Below are positions 7,987-13,560 of a stretch of 13,560 nt of DNA, piece by piece; positions within the stretch are counted from its first letter, which is position 1; every line of letters starts with the position of its first letter. Below the pieces are notes generated by a model. That model ran no database searches. It was not told the DNA's origin and was given only the letters and a program-made list of their open reading frames with translations. The stretch lies in assembly GCA_946479475.1 (NCBI GenBank), contig CAMLGG010000146.1, forward strand, positions 1 through 13,560. The letters run 5' to 3'. Source of the DNA: an uncultured Ideonella sp. (lineage in GTDB: Bacteria > Pseudomonadota > Gammaproteobacteria > Burkholderiales > Burkholderiaceae). Made by a program: the position numbers and the translations under genes.

Positions 7987-8712
7987 TCAGCCGGGCGGCT
8001 CGCGCGGCGGCAGCTGCAGGGCATAGCCCAGGCCGCGGTGGGTCACGATGGGGTCGAGGTCGGGCCGCGCCTCGCGCAGCTTGGCTCTCAGGGTCTTGAC
8101 GTGCGTATCGACCGTCCGATCGTTGGCGTCACGGTCGGGCCCCCACACCTCGTCCAGCAATGCGCTGCGGCTCCTGATGCGGCCCTGGGCGCGCCACAAG
8201 GCGTGCAGAAGGCCGAGCTCCAGCCGGGTCAGGTCCAGCGGGCGGCCCGCCCACCACGCTCGCCGGCCCTCGGCGTCGAGCTCGAGCAGGGACGGTTCCG
8301 CCACGGGCGCCGCCGCCCAGGACGATCGCCTCATCAACGCCCGCACTCGCGCCACCAGCTCCCGCGGGCTGAAAGGCTTGGCCAGGTAGTCGTCTGCACC
8401 GGCTTCGAGGCCCAGCACCCGGTCCATCTCTTCGCCGCGGGCCGTCAGCATCAGGACCGGCACGGTGCGCAGGCGCGGCTCGCCGGCGCCTCGCCAGGCC
8501 CGGCAGAGCTCCAGGCCGTTGCCGTCGGGCAGGCCGACGTCGAGCACCGCCACGGCGGGCGGCTCCTTCCGGGCGCTCCTGTCGGCCTCCCGAACCAGCA
8601 GCACCTGCTCGACGCGCCAGCCCTCGCGCTCGAGGGCGAAGGCCACCGTGCCGGCGATCGCGGGGTCGTCCTCCAGCAGCAGGATCCGCGGCGCGGGCAC
8701 GGACTGGTTCAC
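7987..8712 (-). CDS. creB: Response regulator CreB (OmpR/PhoB family)
   Basis: DNA-binding partner of CreC; when phosphorylated it binds TTCAC direct repeats such as those found before creD. The receiver domain (about 9-125) has the acidic pair D15/D16 after ILLLE, phosphoacceptor D58 in VLDVGLPDGNG, T90 in LTARGEE and K112 in AKPFSPRE. The winged-helix domain ends with DRTVDTHVKTLRAKLREARPDL and THRGLGYAL, which contain the recognition helix and wing typical of CreB. The 241-residue length is normal. The start is GTG at 8712, overlapping the marC stop as GTGA, so the two genes are translationally coupled. creA, which precedes creB in Escherichia coli, is absent here and marC takes its place. 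Confidence 0.94.
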   Translation of the reverse strand: MNQSVPAPRILLLEDDPAIAGTVAFALEREGWRVEQVLLVREADRSARKEPPAVAVLDVGLPDGNGLELCRAWRGAGEPRLRTVPVLMLTARGEEMDRVLGLEAGADDYLAKPFSPRELVARVRALMRRSSWAAAPVAEPSLLELDAEGRRAWWAGRPLDLTRLELGLLHALWRAQGRIRSRSALLDEVWGPDRDANDRTVDTHVKTLRAKLREARPDLDPIVTHRGLGYALQLPPREPPG

Positions 8713-9359
8713 GGCATCTGGATGCCGGCCAGCACCGGGAAGAGCTTGGTCAGGCCGTCGGCGAGCAGCTCGACCGCCATCGCCGCCAGGATCAGGCCCA
8801 TGAGCCGGGTCATCACGTTGATGCCGGTCTGCCCCAGCACGCGGGCGATGCGATCGGAGGCCAGGAACACCAGGAAGGTGGCCAGCCCGATCACCACGCC
8901 GTAGCCCACCAGCGCCGCGTGCTGCCAGAAGGTCTTCGTCTTCTCGGCATAGATGACCATGGTGGAGATGGTCGCCGGCCCGGTCAGCAGCGGGATGGTC
9001 AGTGGCACGACCGCGATCGACGAGCCGGCCTCGGCCTTTTGCTGGCCCTGGTGCACGTCGTCGGGCCGGCTCTCGGCCTGCTGGGCGTTCAGCATGTGGA
9101 CGGCGGACATCAGCAGCAGCAGTCCGCCGCCGACCTGGAAGCTGGCGATCGTGATGCCGAAGAACTCGATGATCTTCAGGCCCGCCAGCCCGCTGATCGA
9201 GACGACCAGGAAGGCCGCGGTGGCGCTGACGCGCCGGGTGCGGTCGCGTTCCTCCGGGCTGAAGCTCTGCGTGAAATGCAGGAAGAAGGGCACCGCGCCG
9301 ATCGGATTGACGATGGCCAGCAGGGCGATCAGCGGTTTGAGCAGGTCCATTCGCCGCAT
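8709..9359 (-). CDS. MarC family integral membrane protein
   Basis: A 216-residue inner-membrane protein of the MarC/UPF0056 family, whose function is not established; the old link of marC to multiple antibiotic resistance in Escherichia coli was later withdrawn. Six hydrophobic segments can be drawn, and the internally repeated signature is present: NPIGAVPFF (18-26) in the first half and PLTIPLLTGPATIST (119-133) in the second. A polar, Gln-rich loop (about 92-113) separates the halves. ATG 9359 and ATG 9350 (residue 4) are both possible starts and neither has a good ribosome binding site. Its last codons overlap creB by four bases, so it is the first recognisable gene of the creBCD transcription unit, and a promoter should lie in 9360-9480. 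Confidence 0.9.
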   Translation of the reverse strand: MRRMDLLKPLIALLAIVNPIGAVPFFLHFTQSFSPEERDRTRRVSATAAFLVVSISGLAGLKIIEFFGITIASFQVGGGLLLLMSAVHMLNAQQAESRPDDVHQGQQKAEAGSSIAVVPLTIPLLTGPATISTMVIYAEKTKTFWQHAALVGYGVVIGLATFLVFLASDRIARVLGQTGINVMTRLMGLILAAMAVELLADGLTKLFPVLAGIQMP

Positions 9360-9471
9360 TGTGGTGCGGGGCGCCGCGGGCCGCCCTTCAATCGTGGGGG
9401 GTTGGGCTCAGGGGAAGCCCGAAGGGGTCGCGATCCCGGCGCGGAAATACGACACTTTGCCCGCCGGCGCT

Positions 9472-9501
9472 TTGTCGCGGCCGTGGAAATAGTCTCATAA
9501 T
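9472..9501 (+). promoter_or_regulatory. Candidate sigma-70 promoter for the RRM gene
   Basis: TTGTCG (9472-9477, four of six to the -35 consensus), an 18-base spacer and CATAAT (9496-9501, five of six to the -10 consensus). Transcription from about 9508 would give an untranslated leader of about 134 bases. Confidence 0.5.
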
Positions 9502-9627
9502 GGTTTTGGGGGCATCCACTGGACGCTCGTTCATTGCCTCCGGTTTCGCTGTGTATGGACGCGGCACCTTCGCTTGATGGGTTCACGCTGGGTTGAAGCT
9601 CCACATGGTCTTTGTTATTGAGTGATT

Positions 9628-9633
9628 GAGGAG
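9628..9633 (+). promoter_or_regulatory. Ribosome binding site of the RRM gene
   Basis: GAGGAG followed by eight bases and ATG at 9642. The match is strong and well spaced and confirms the start, which also matches the start of the RRM fold. Confidence 0.75.
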
Positions 9634-9641
9634 CTTTCCCC

Positions 9642-10127
9642 ATGGGAAACAAGCTTTACGTCGGCAACCTCGCCTACAGCGTGCGCGACGACTCCCTGCA
9701 ACAAGCGTTCTCCGAGTTCGGCACCGTCACGTCCGCCAAGGTCATGATGGACCGCGACACCGGCCGCTCGAAGGGCTTTGGCTTCGTCGAGATGGGCTCG
9801 GATGCCGAGGCGCAAGCCGCCATCAACGGCATGAACGGCCAGCCGCTGGAAGGCCGGGCGATCGTCGTCAACGAGGCGCGCCCGCGTGAGGAGCGTCCGG
9901 GCGGCTTCCGTGGCGGCTACGGCGGTGGTGGTGGCGGTGGTGGCCGCAGCCCCTACGGCGGTGGCGGCAGCGGCGGCGGCTACGGTGGTGGCGGCGGCGG
10001 TGGCTACGGCGGCGGTGGTGGCGGCTACGGCGGTGGCGGCGGTGGTGGCCGCAGCCCCTACGGCGGCGGCAACCGCGGCGGCAACCGTGGCGGTGGCGGC
10101 TACGGCGGCGGTGGCGGCGGGTACTGA
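9642..10127 (+). CDS. RRM RNA-binding protein with glycine-rich tail
   Basis: A 161-residue cytoplasmic single-stranded RNA-binding protein. One RNA recognition motif spans about residues 3-78, with RNP2 LYVGNL (5-10) and RNP1 KGFGFVEM (44-51), including the aromatic residues Y6, F46 and F48 that stack on RNA. An Arg/Glu-rich linker (80-90) follows, then a low-complexity tail in which 52 of residues 91-161 are glycine, with tyrosines and arginines interspersed. The tail contains the block GRSPYGGG twice (101-108 and 136-143). The layout resembles cold-induced Rbp proteins of cyanobacteria and short RRM proteins found in many proteobacteria; a role as RNA chaperone in cold or stress is an inference. 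It is a single-gene unit with its own promoter, long leader and terminator, divergent from marC. Confidence 0.92.
   Translation: MGNKLYVGNLAYSVRDDSLQQAFSEFGTVTSAKVMMDRDTGRSKGFGFVEMGSDAEAQAAINGMNGQPLEGRAIVVNEARPREERPGGFRGGYGGGGGGGGRSPYGGGGSGGGYGGGGGGGYGGGGGGYGGGGGGGRSPYGGGNRGGNRGGGGYGGGGGGY
9900..10124 (+). repeat. Low-complexity GGN repeat coding the glycine tail
   Basis: The 3' part of the RRM gene is a run of GGC and GGT codons broken by TAC, CGC and AGC. A block coding GGRSPYGGG recurs 105 bases apart. The mixed third bases show that it is not a simple recent expansion, but its length is likely to vary between strains by slippage or recombination. Confidence 0.8.
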
Positions 10128-10165
10128 CCCGCGGGGGCGGTGGATCCGCCCTACAACCCAGCATG

Positions 10166-10198
10166 AAAGGCGCAGCGAGCGATCGCGGCGCCTTTTTG
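10166..10198 (+). terminator. Rho-independent terminator of the RRM gene
   Basis: AAAGGCGC (10166-10173) pairs with GCGCCTTT (10188-10195). Inside it GCGA pairs with TCGC around a GCGA tetraloop, with one A-G mismatch between the two stems, and TTTTT (10193-10197) forms the tail. On the minus strand the hairpin is followed by TTT only, so it could also slow transcripts past the 10218 end of the convergent SDR gene. Confidence 0.85.
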
Positions 10199-10217
10199 CT
10201 TCCGGACGCCCGGCGGC

Positions 10218-11000
10218 CTAGGTTTCTCTCCGGGCCTTGCGGCCTCGCCCGGCCAGCAGCTTGTCGAACAAGGGATTGGGAAGCAGCCGCAGCAGTTTGG
10301 CGACGATACCCATCTGCCACGGGATGACCCGGTAACTCGTGCCGGCTTCGATGGCACGGAAGGCCCGCTCGGCAAACTCGGCCGGCTGCATCAGGAACGG
10401 CATCGCGTAGCGGTTGCCGGCCGTCAGCGGAGTGGCGATATAACCCGGCAAGAGGGTGACGACGCGTACGCCCGAACCGCGGCACTCGCCGCGCAGGCTC
10501 TCGCAATACGCCACGACGCCCGCCTTGCTGGCGCAATAGGCGCCATGTCCGGGCAGGCCCCGGATGGCCGTGACGCTCGCGATGCCCACCAGCGTGCCGT
10601 GCCCTTTCTCGCGCATGGCCGCGAGAAAGGGATGGAAGGTGGACGCCATGCCGAGCAGGTTGGTTTCCAGCGTCTCGCGCATGACCTGCAGATCTTCGCG
10701 CACGGCGGTGTCGATGCCGACCGAGATGCCGGCATTGGCGATGACGACCTCCGGCAGCCCTTGCTCGGCGATGCAGCGCTGCCCCGCCGCGACGATGCTG
10801 TCGATCTGCTGCACGTCGGCCGCATAGGCGCGCCAGCGATCCGGCGAAAGGCCCTGCGCCTGCGCCCAGGCCGAGACGCCTTCGATGCGCCGCGCGACCA
10901 GGGCGAGCCGCCAGCCCGCCGCGTAATAACGCGCGGCCAGGGCTTGCCCGATGCCGCTCGAGGCGCCGGTGATGAAGGCCAGGGGCGAGGTGGTGCTCAC
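10218..11000 (-). CDS. Short-chain dehydrogenase/reductase (SDR), unknown substrate
   Basis: A 260-residue classical SDR, an NAD(P)-dependent oxidoreductase with a Rossmann fold. Visible residues: cofactor motif TGASSGIG (11-18), R37/R38 after strand 2 (favouring NADPH), D62, NAG (89-91), and the full catalytic set N114, S142, Y155 and K159 (YCASK). The C-terminal part after about 190 is basic and hydrophobic (KLLRLLPNPLF...), suggesting membrane contact, as in SDRs acting on lipids. The GTG at 11000 overlaps the lptC stop as GTGA, so it is translated with lptC; the frame is open further upstream but only through lptC. The link to lipopolysaccharide genes suggests an envelope-related or lipid substrate, but that is inference; no specific reaction can be assigned. 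Confidence 0.9.
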   Translation of the reverse strand: MSTTSPLAFITGASSGIGQALAARYYAAGWRLALVARRIEGVSAWAQAQGLSPDRWRAYAADVQQIDSIVAAGQRCIAEQGLPEVVIANAGISVGIDTAVREDLQVMRETLETNLLGMASTFHPFLAAMREKGHGTLVGIASVTAIRGLPGHGAYCASKAGVVAYCESLRGECRGSGVRVVTLLPGYIATPLTAGNRYAMPFLMQPAEFAERAFRAIEAGTSYRVIPWQMGIVAKLLRLLPNPLFDKLLAGRGRKARRET

Positions 11001-11701
11001 TTGGCGGAAAGCCTCGCGTCCACGGGCAGCAACGTCGCCCGAACCCGGCCGTGCAGGGTCACGAGTTGCGTGTTCTCGTCGAAATCCATCGCATCGGCCA
11101 CGAGCACGCTGCCGCCCTGGCGAACCGTGACCGGCTTGTCCGATTGCACCTGGCGCTGCTGGGCCAGCACCAGCAGGTGTTCGCCGGTGATGTCGACCGT
11201 GCGGCCGTCCGGGCCGGTGGACACGACATGGGCGCCGCCTTGCAGGCTGTAGCGCGAGCCATCGCCCGCCGCAACGGCCTGGCGGGCGGTGGCCTCGGTG
11301 CGGCGGCCATCGGCGCCCGATGTCGCCAGGCGGACGGTGTCGACCTCGACTTCGTCGGTGTCGGGATAGTGGCGCACCTGCTCGCCCTCCACCTGAGCCA
11401 CCAGTTGACCGTCGGCGCTGTAGCGCTGCAACACTGCTCGCTCGGCCGTGTAGTCGGGGTCGTGGCGCACCGCCTGTGGCGGGCGCTCGTCGGGGGCCCT
11501 GGGCGAGTAACGCGCCAGCCACCAGGTGGCCGCGGCCAGGGCGCTCATCAGCAGCAGGGGCAGGTAGGTGGCGAACAGGCCCCGAAGGCGAACGCTCCAG
11601 GCCTCTCGCCTGCGCCGCTCACGCGTCTCGGCCGTCTCCGGCGCCACGCCGATGGCGACCGGAACTTCCGGCAGGTCCGGCAGGTGGAGCTCAGCCGTCA
11701 C
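10997..11701 (-). CDS. lptC: Lipopolysaccharide export protein LptC
   Basis: LptC is the bitopic inner-membrane subunit of the Lpt machine. It takes lipopolysaccharide from LptBFG and hands it to LptA in the periplasm. The 234-residue protein has one transmembrane helix (about 42-64) followed by a periplasmic beta-jellyroll; RYSADGQLVAQVEGEQVRHYPDTDEVEVD is typical of the family. The cytoplasmic N terminus of about 40 residues, Pro/Glu/Arg-rich, is longer than in most LptC proteins, where the helix begins almost at once. GTG 11701 is preceded by AGAGG at nine bases and is kept; an in-frame GTG at residue 19 is an alternative. It lies 21 bases after kdsC and overlaps the SDR gene by four bases. 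Confidence 0.9.
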   Translation of the reverse strand: MTAELHLPDLPEVPVAIGVAPETAETRERRRREAWSVRLRGLFATYLPLLLMSALAAATWWLARYSPRAPDERPPQAVRHDPDYTAERAVLQRYSADGQLVAQVEGEQVRHYPDTDEVEVDTVRLATSGADGRRTEATARQAVAAGDGSRYSLQGGAHVVSTGPDGRTVDITGEHLLVLAQQRQVQSDKPVTVRQGGSVLVADAMDFDENTQLVTLHGRVRATLLPVDARLSAK

Positions 11702-11722
11702 GCTTGCGTGCCTCTCGCGCCT

Positions 11723-12292
11723 TCAACGGCTGTCCAGCGTCTGCAGGTGGCCGTGCAGCAGGGCCGCGTAGCGGCCCGCGGCCACGAGCAGCAGGTCGCA
11801 GAATTCGCGCGCCGCGCCCTCGCCGCCGCGAGCCACCGTCACGTGATGCGCCATCGCCTTGGCCTCGGCATGCGCGTTGGCCGGCGCACAGGCGAAGCCG
11901 GCACGGGCGAACAGGGGCAGGTCGGGCCAGTCGTCGCCCATCACCGCCACCTCGGGCCACGCCACGCCGAGCGAAGCCAGCAAGGGCTCGGCAGCGGCCA
12001 GCTTGTCGCCCGCGCCGAACACCGCGTGCTGCAGGCCCAGGTCGGCCACACGCCGGCGCACGGCGGGCGAATCCCGGCCCGTCACCACGATGGGGAGGAT
12101 GCCGCCCTGCGCGAGAAGCTTGAGGCCGTGGCCGTCCAGCACGTGGAAGGCCTTGAACGATTCGCCCTGCTCGCCGATGTACAGCCGACCGTCGGTCAGC
12201 ACGCCATCCACGTCGAAGATCGCGGCCTTCATGCCCAGGGCCGGGCCCTGGGCCTTGAGCAGCAGCTCGGGCGGAAACTGCAGCGCCGGCAT
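11723..12292 (-). CDS. kdsC: 3-deoxy-D-manno-octulosonate 8-phosphate phosphatase KdsC
   Basis: HAD-superfamily phosphatase that removes phosphate from Kdo-8-phosphate, the third step of Kdo synthesis for the lipopolysaccharide core, in the cytoplasm. The 189-residue protein has motif I DVDGVLTDG (27-35), with nucleophile D27 and acid/base D29, the family segment FKAFHVLDGHGLKLL, motif II VVTGR, and motif III GDDWPDLPLF. There is no cap domain, as expected for this C0 subclass, which works as a tetramer. The ATG at 12292 shares one base with the kdsD stop (TGATG), so translation is coupled. An internal Met at residue 21 just before the HAD fold is a less likely start. Confidence 0.94.
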   Translation of the reverse strand: MPALQFPPELLLKAQGPALGMKAAIFDVDGVLTDGRLYIGEQGESFKAFHVLDGHGLKLLAQGGILPIVVTGRDSPAVRRRVADLGLQHAVFGAGDKLAAAEPLLASLGVAWPEVAVMGDDWPDLPLFARAGFACAPANAHAEAKAMAHHVTVARGGEGAAREFCDLLLVAAGRYAALLHGHLQTLDSR

Positions 12293-13284
12293 CAGATCAC
12301 CTTGGCCCGCAGCAGGTCGTTGGTGTTGAGCGCTCCCACGAACTGGCCGTCCTCGTCGACCACGAGCACGCTGGTGATTCGGTGCTGCTCCATCAGGTCG
12401 GCCGCATCGACGGCGAGCGCATCGGCCCGCACGCGCTTGGGCTCGGCGTGCATCACCTCGCGAGCCTTCAGCGCCCGCAGGTCAGCGCCCGTCTCGAGCA
12501 GGCGGCGCAGGTCGCCGTCGGTGAAGATGCCGACCGGGCGGCCTTCCTCGACGACGACCGCGAAGCCCAGGCCCTTGTCCGTCATGACATGCATCATGTC
12601 GATGAAGCCGGTCCCGGGCGAAACGCGCGGCAGCGCTTCTCCTGTGCGCATCAGGTCGTGCACGTGCATCAGCAGCTTGCGGCCCAGGGAGCCGCCGGGA
12701 TGCGAACGCGCGAAGTCGTGCTCGCGAAAGCCGCGCGCATCCAGCAGCGCCACGGCGAGCGCATCGCCCATGGCCATCTGCGCTGTCGTGCTGGCCGTGG
12801 GGGCGAGGTTCAGCGGGCAGGCCTCCTGGTCGACGGCGCACGAAAGCGTGACCTCGGCATGGCGGGCGAGCGTCGAACCCGGCTTGCCCGTGATGGCCAC
12901 CATCGGCACGCCCAGGCGCCGCACGGCCGGCAGGATGGCGTTGATCTCGTCGCTCTCGCCGCTGTTGGAGATGGCCAGCAGCAGGTCGTCCGCCGTGAGC
13001 ATGCCCAGGTCGCCATGGCTGGCCTCGGCCGGGTGGACGAAGAAGGCCGGCGTGCCGGTGGAGGCCAGCGTGGCGGCGATCTTGCGGCCCACGTGGCCAC
13101 TCTTGCCCATGCCCATCACCACCACGCGCCCCGTGATGGCGAGGATGGCCTGGACCGCCCGCGCGAAGCTTTCGTCCAGCCGGTCGCGCACCCCCTGGAG
13201 GGCGTTGGCTTCGATGTCGAAGGTCTCGCGCGCGAGCTTCAGGGCGCGGTCGCGGTCGAAGGGCTGGACAGCAGCGGTGTTCAA
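12292..13284 (-). CDS. kdsD: D-arabinose 5-phosphate isomerase KdsD (KpsF/GutQ family)
   Basis: Converts ribulose 5-phosphate to arabinose 5-phosphate, the first committed step towards Kdo. The 330-residue product has an N-terminal SIS sugar-isomerase domain (about 40-185) with VVVMGMGKSGHVGRKIAATL, the family block FFVHPAEASHGDLGM, SNSGESDE and SHPGGSLGRKLL. Two CBS domains follow (about 208-265 and 272-330), with IFTDGDLRR in the first. Length and layout match Escherichia coli KdsD. The start at 13284 is TTG: no in-frame ATG exists upstream before the divergent gene, and the next internal Met lies within the SIS domain. No clear ribosome binding site precedes it. It heads the kdsD-kdsC-lptC-SDR unit and is 39 bases from the divergent antiporter. 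Confidence 0.93.
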   Translation of the reverse strand: MNTAAVQPFDRDRALKLARETFDIEANALQGVRDRLDESFARAVQAILAITGRVVVMGMGKSGHVGRKIAATLASTGTPAFFVHPAEASHGDLGMLTADDLLLAISNSGESDEINAILPAVRRLGVPMVAITGKPGSTLARHAEVTLSCAVDQEACPLNLAPTASTTAQMAMGDALAVALLDARGFREHDFARSHPGGSLGRKLLMHVHDLMRTGEALPRVSPGTGFIDMMHVMTDKGLGFAVVVEEGRPVGIFTDGDLRRLLETGADLRALKAREVMHAEPKRVRADALAVDAADLMEQHRITSVLVVDEDGQFVGALNTNDLLRAKVI

Positions 13285-13323
13285 GGCAGGCCCGGGTACA
13301 GAATGGTGGGATTCTAGGAGCCC
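13285..13323. promoter_or_regulatory. 39-base divergent spacer between kdsD and the antiporter gene
   Basis: Both start regions face each other across 39 bases, so their promoters must overlap or extend into the coding regions. On the minus strand, TAGAAT (13317-13312) is a possible -10 for kdsD, with a poor -35 inside the antiporter gene. On the + strand, AGGAG (13316-13320) is the antiporter's ribosome binding site, only three bases from its ATG. I see no confident + strand promoter. Confidence 0.35.
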
Positions 13324-13560
13324 ATGACCTCGACCCTCGCCCTCATCCTGCTGTACCTCGTCGCCGCCGTGGCCGGGGTGGTCGCCTGCCGCAGCCTGAA
13401 GCTGCCGCCCATGCTGGGCTACCTGGTGGTGGGCGTGCTGATCGGGCCCAATGCGCTGGCCCTCGCGAAGGACTCGGCCGCCGTCAAGGTGCTGGCCGAG
13501 TTCGGCGTGGTGTTCCTGATGTTCGTCATCGGGCTGGAGTTCAACCTGCCCAAGCTGCGC
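13324..13560 (+). CDS. Kef-type monovalent cation:proton antiporter, N-terminal part (runs off window)
   Basis: The first 79 codons of a CPA2-family antiporter, a membrane protein exchanging potassium or sodium for protons. Visible features: a first helix from residue 4 (LALILLYLVAAVAGVVACR), the family segment MLGYLVVGVLIGPNAL after LKLPP (about residues 27-45), and LAEFGVVFLMFVIGLEFNL (about 58-76), which is typical of KefB/KefC/YbaL relatives. The ATG at 13324 has AGGAG three bases upstream, closer than usual. Whether a C-terminal TrkA-N/RCK domain is present cannot be judged because the gene continues past the edge. It is divergent from kdsD. Confidence 0.88.
   Translation, partial: MTSTLALILLYLVAAVAGVVACRSLKLPPMLGYLVVGVLIGPNALALAKDSAAVKVLAEFGVVFLMFVIGLEFNLPKLR

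Larger units (their letters stand above)
9360..9641. other. Divergent intergenic region between marC and the RRM gene
   Basis: 282 bases without a protein gene. The right half carries a candidate + strand promoter (9472-9501) and a leader of roughly 130 bases for the RRM gene. The left half should contain the marC-creBCD promoter, but I find no clear hexamer pair, and no TTCAC-N6-TTCAC, so CreB control of the upstream promoter is not supported. A weak inverted repeat (GGGCT/AGCCC) lies near 9403-9420. Confidence 0.6.

Noticed and set aside
7980..8024. A 15-codon N-terminal extension of CreC
   Set aside because: It overlaps the end of creB, is Arg/Ser/Cys-rich, and precedes the MHLGLRL start that matches the CreC family.
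11051..13327. A 758-codon open frame on the + strand, antisense to lptC, kdsC and kdsD
   Set aside because: It runs across three well-supported genes and their junctions and shows no recognisable family. Long antisense frames are expected in high-GC DNA.

Overview
The window is GC-rich DNA, densely packed with genes, from a proteobacterium. The gene set (GlcB-type malate synthase, MarC/CreBCD, KdsD-KdsC-LptC, a glycine-rich RRM protein) and the high-GC codon use fit a betaproteobacterium of order Burkholderiales, most likely the Comamonadaceae or a close relative. That placement is inferred from gene content and style, not from an rRNA gene. No rRNA, tRNA, transposase, CRISPR array or phage gene was seen.

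Layout. (1) 1-288: the last part of malate synthase G on the + strand, ending in a hairpin shared with the convergent gene. (2) 323-2870, minus strand: a long-chain acyl-CoA synthetase, preceded in transcription by a TSUP (YfcA/TauE-like) permease. (3) 2871-3297: a 427-base gene-free stretch with two tandem copies of a palindromic intergenic repeat, a strong minus-strand intrinsic terminator and a small inverted repeat around TATAAGG. (4) 3298-9359, minus strand: an apparent operon read as marC, creB, creC, creD, GMC oxidoreductase. marC and creB overlap by four bases, and creB and creC are 7 bases apart. The creC-creD gap carries an exact CreB operator (cre tag, TTCAC-N6-TTCAC), and creD and the GMC gene are 34 bases apart with a strong ribosome binding site. 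(5) 9642-10127: a + strand RRM RNA-binding protein with a glycine tail, a long leader with a candidate sigma-70 promoter, and a clear terminator. (6) 10218-13284, minus strand: kdsD, kdsC, lptC and an SDR oxidoreductase, tightly overlapped. (7) 13324 to the end: the first 79 codons of a Kef/CPA2 cation-proton antiporter, divergent from kdsD.

How the genes work together. CreC is a membrane sensor kinase and CreB its response regulator; creD is their classic target, and the operator seen here says the circuit is intact in this organism. Linked to it are a MarC membrane protein upstream and an FAD-dependent alcohol/choline dehydrogenase-like enzyme downstream. KdsD and KdsC make the sugar Kdo for lipopolysaccharide and LptC carries lipopolysaccharide across the periplasm, so region 6 is an outer-membrane biogenesis operon. 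It ends in an unexplained SDR where lptA and lptB are often found. I see no wholly new system. The most informative points are the cre tag, the marC-creB coupling, the possible small RNA near 3069-3240 and the SDR coupled to lptC.
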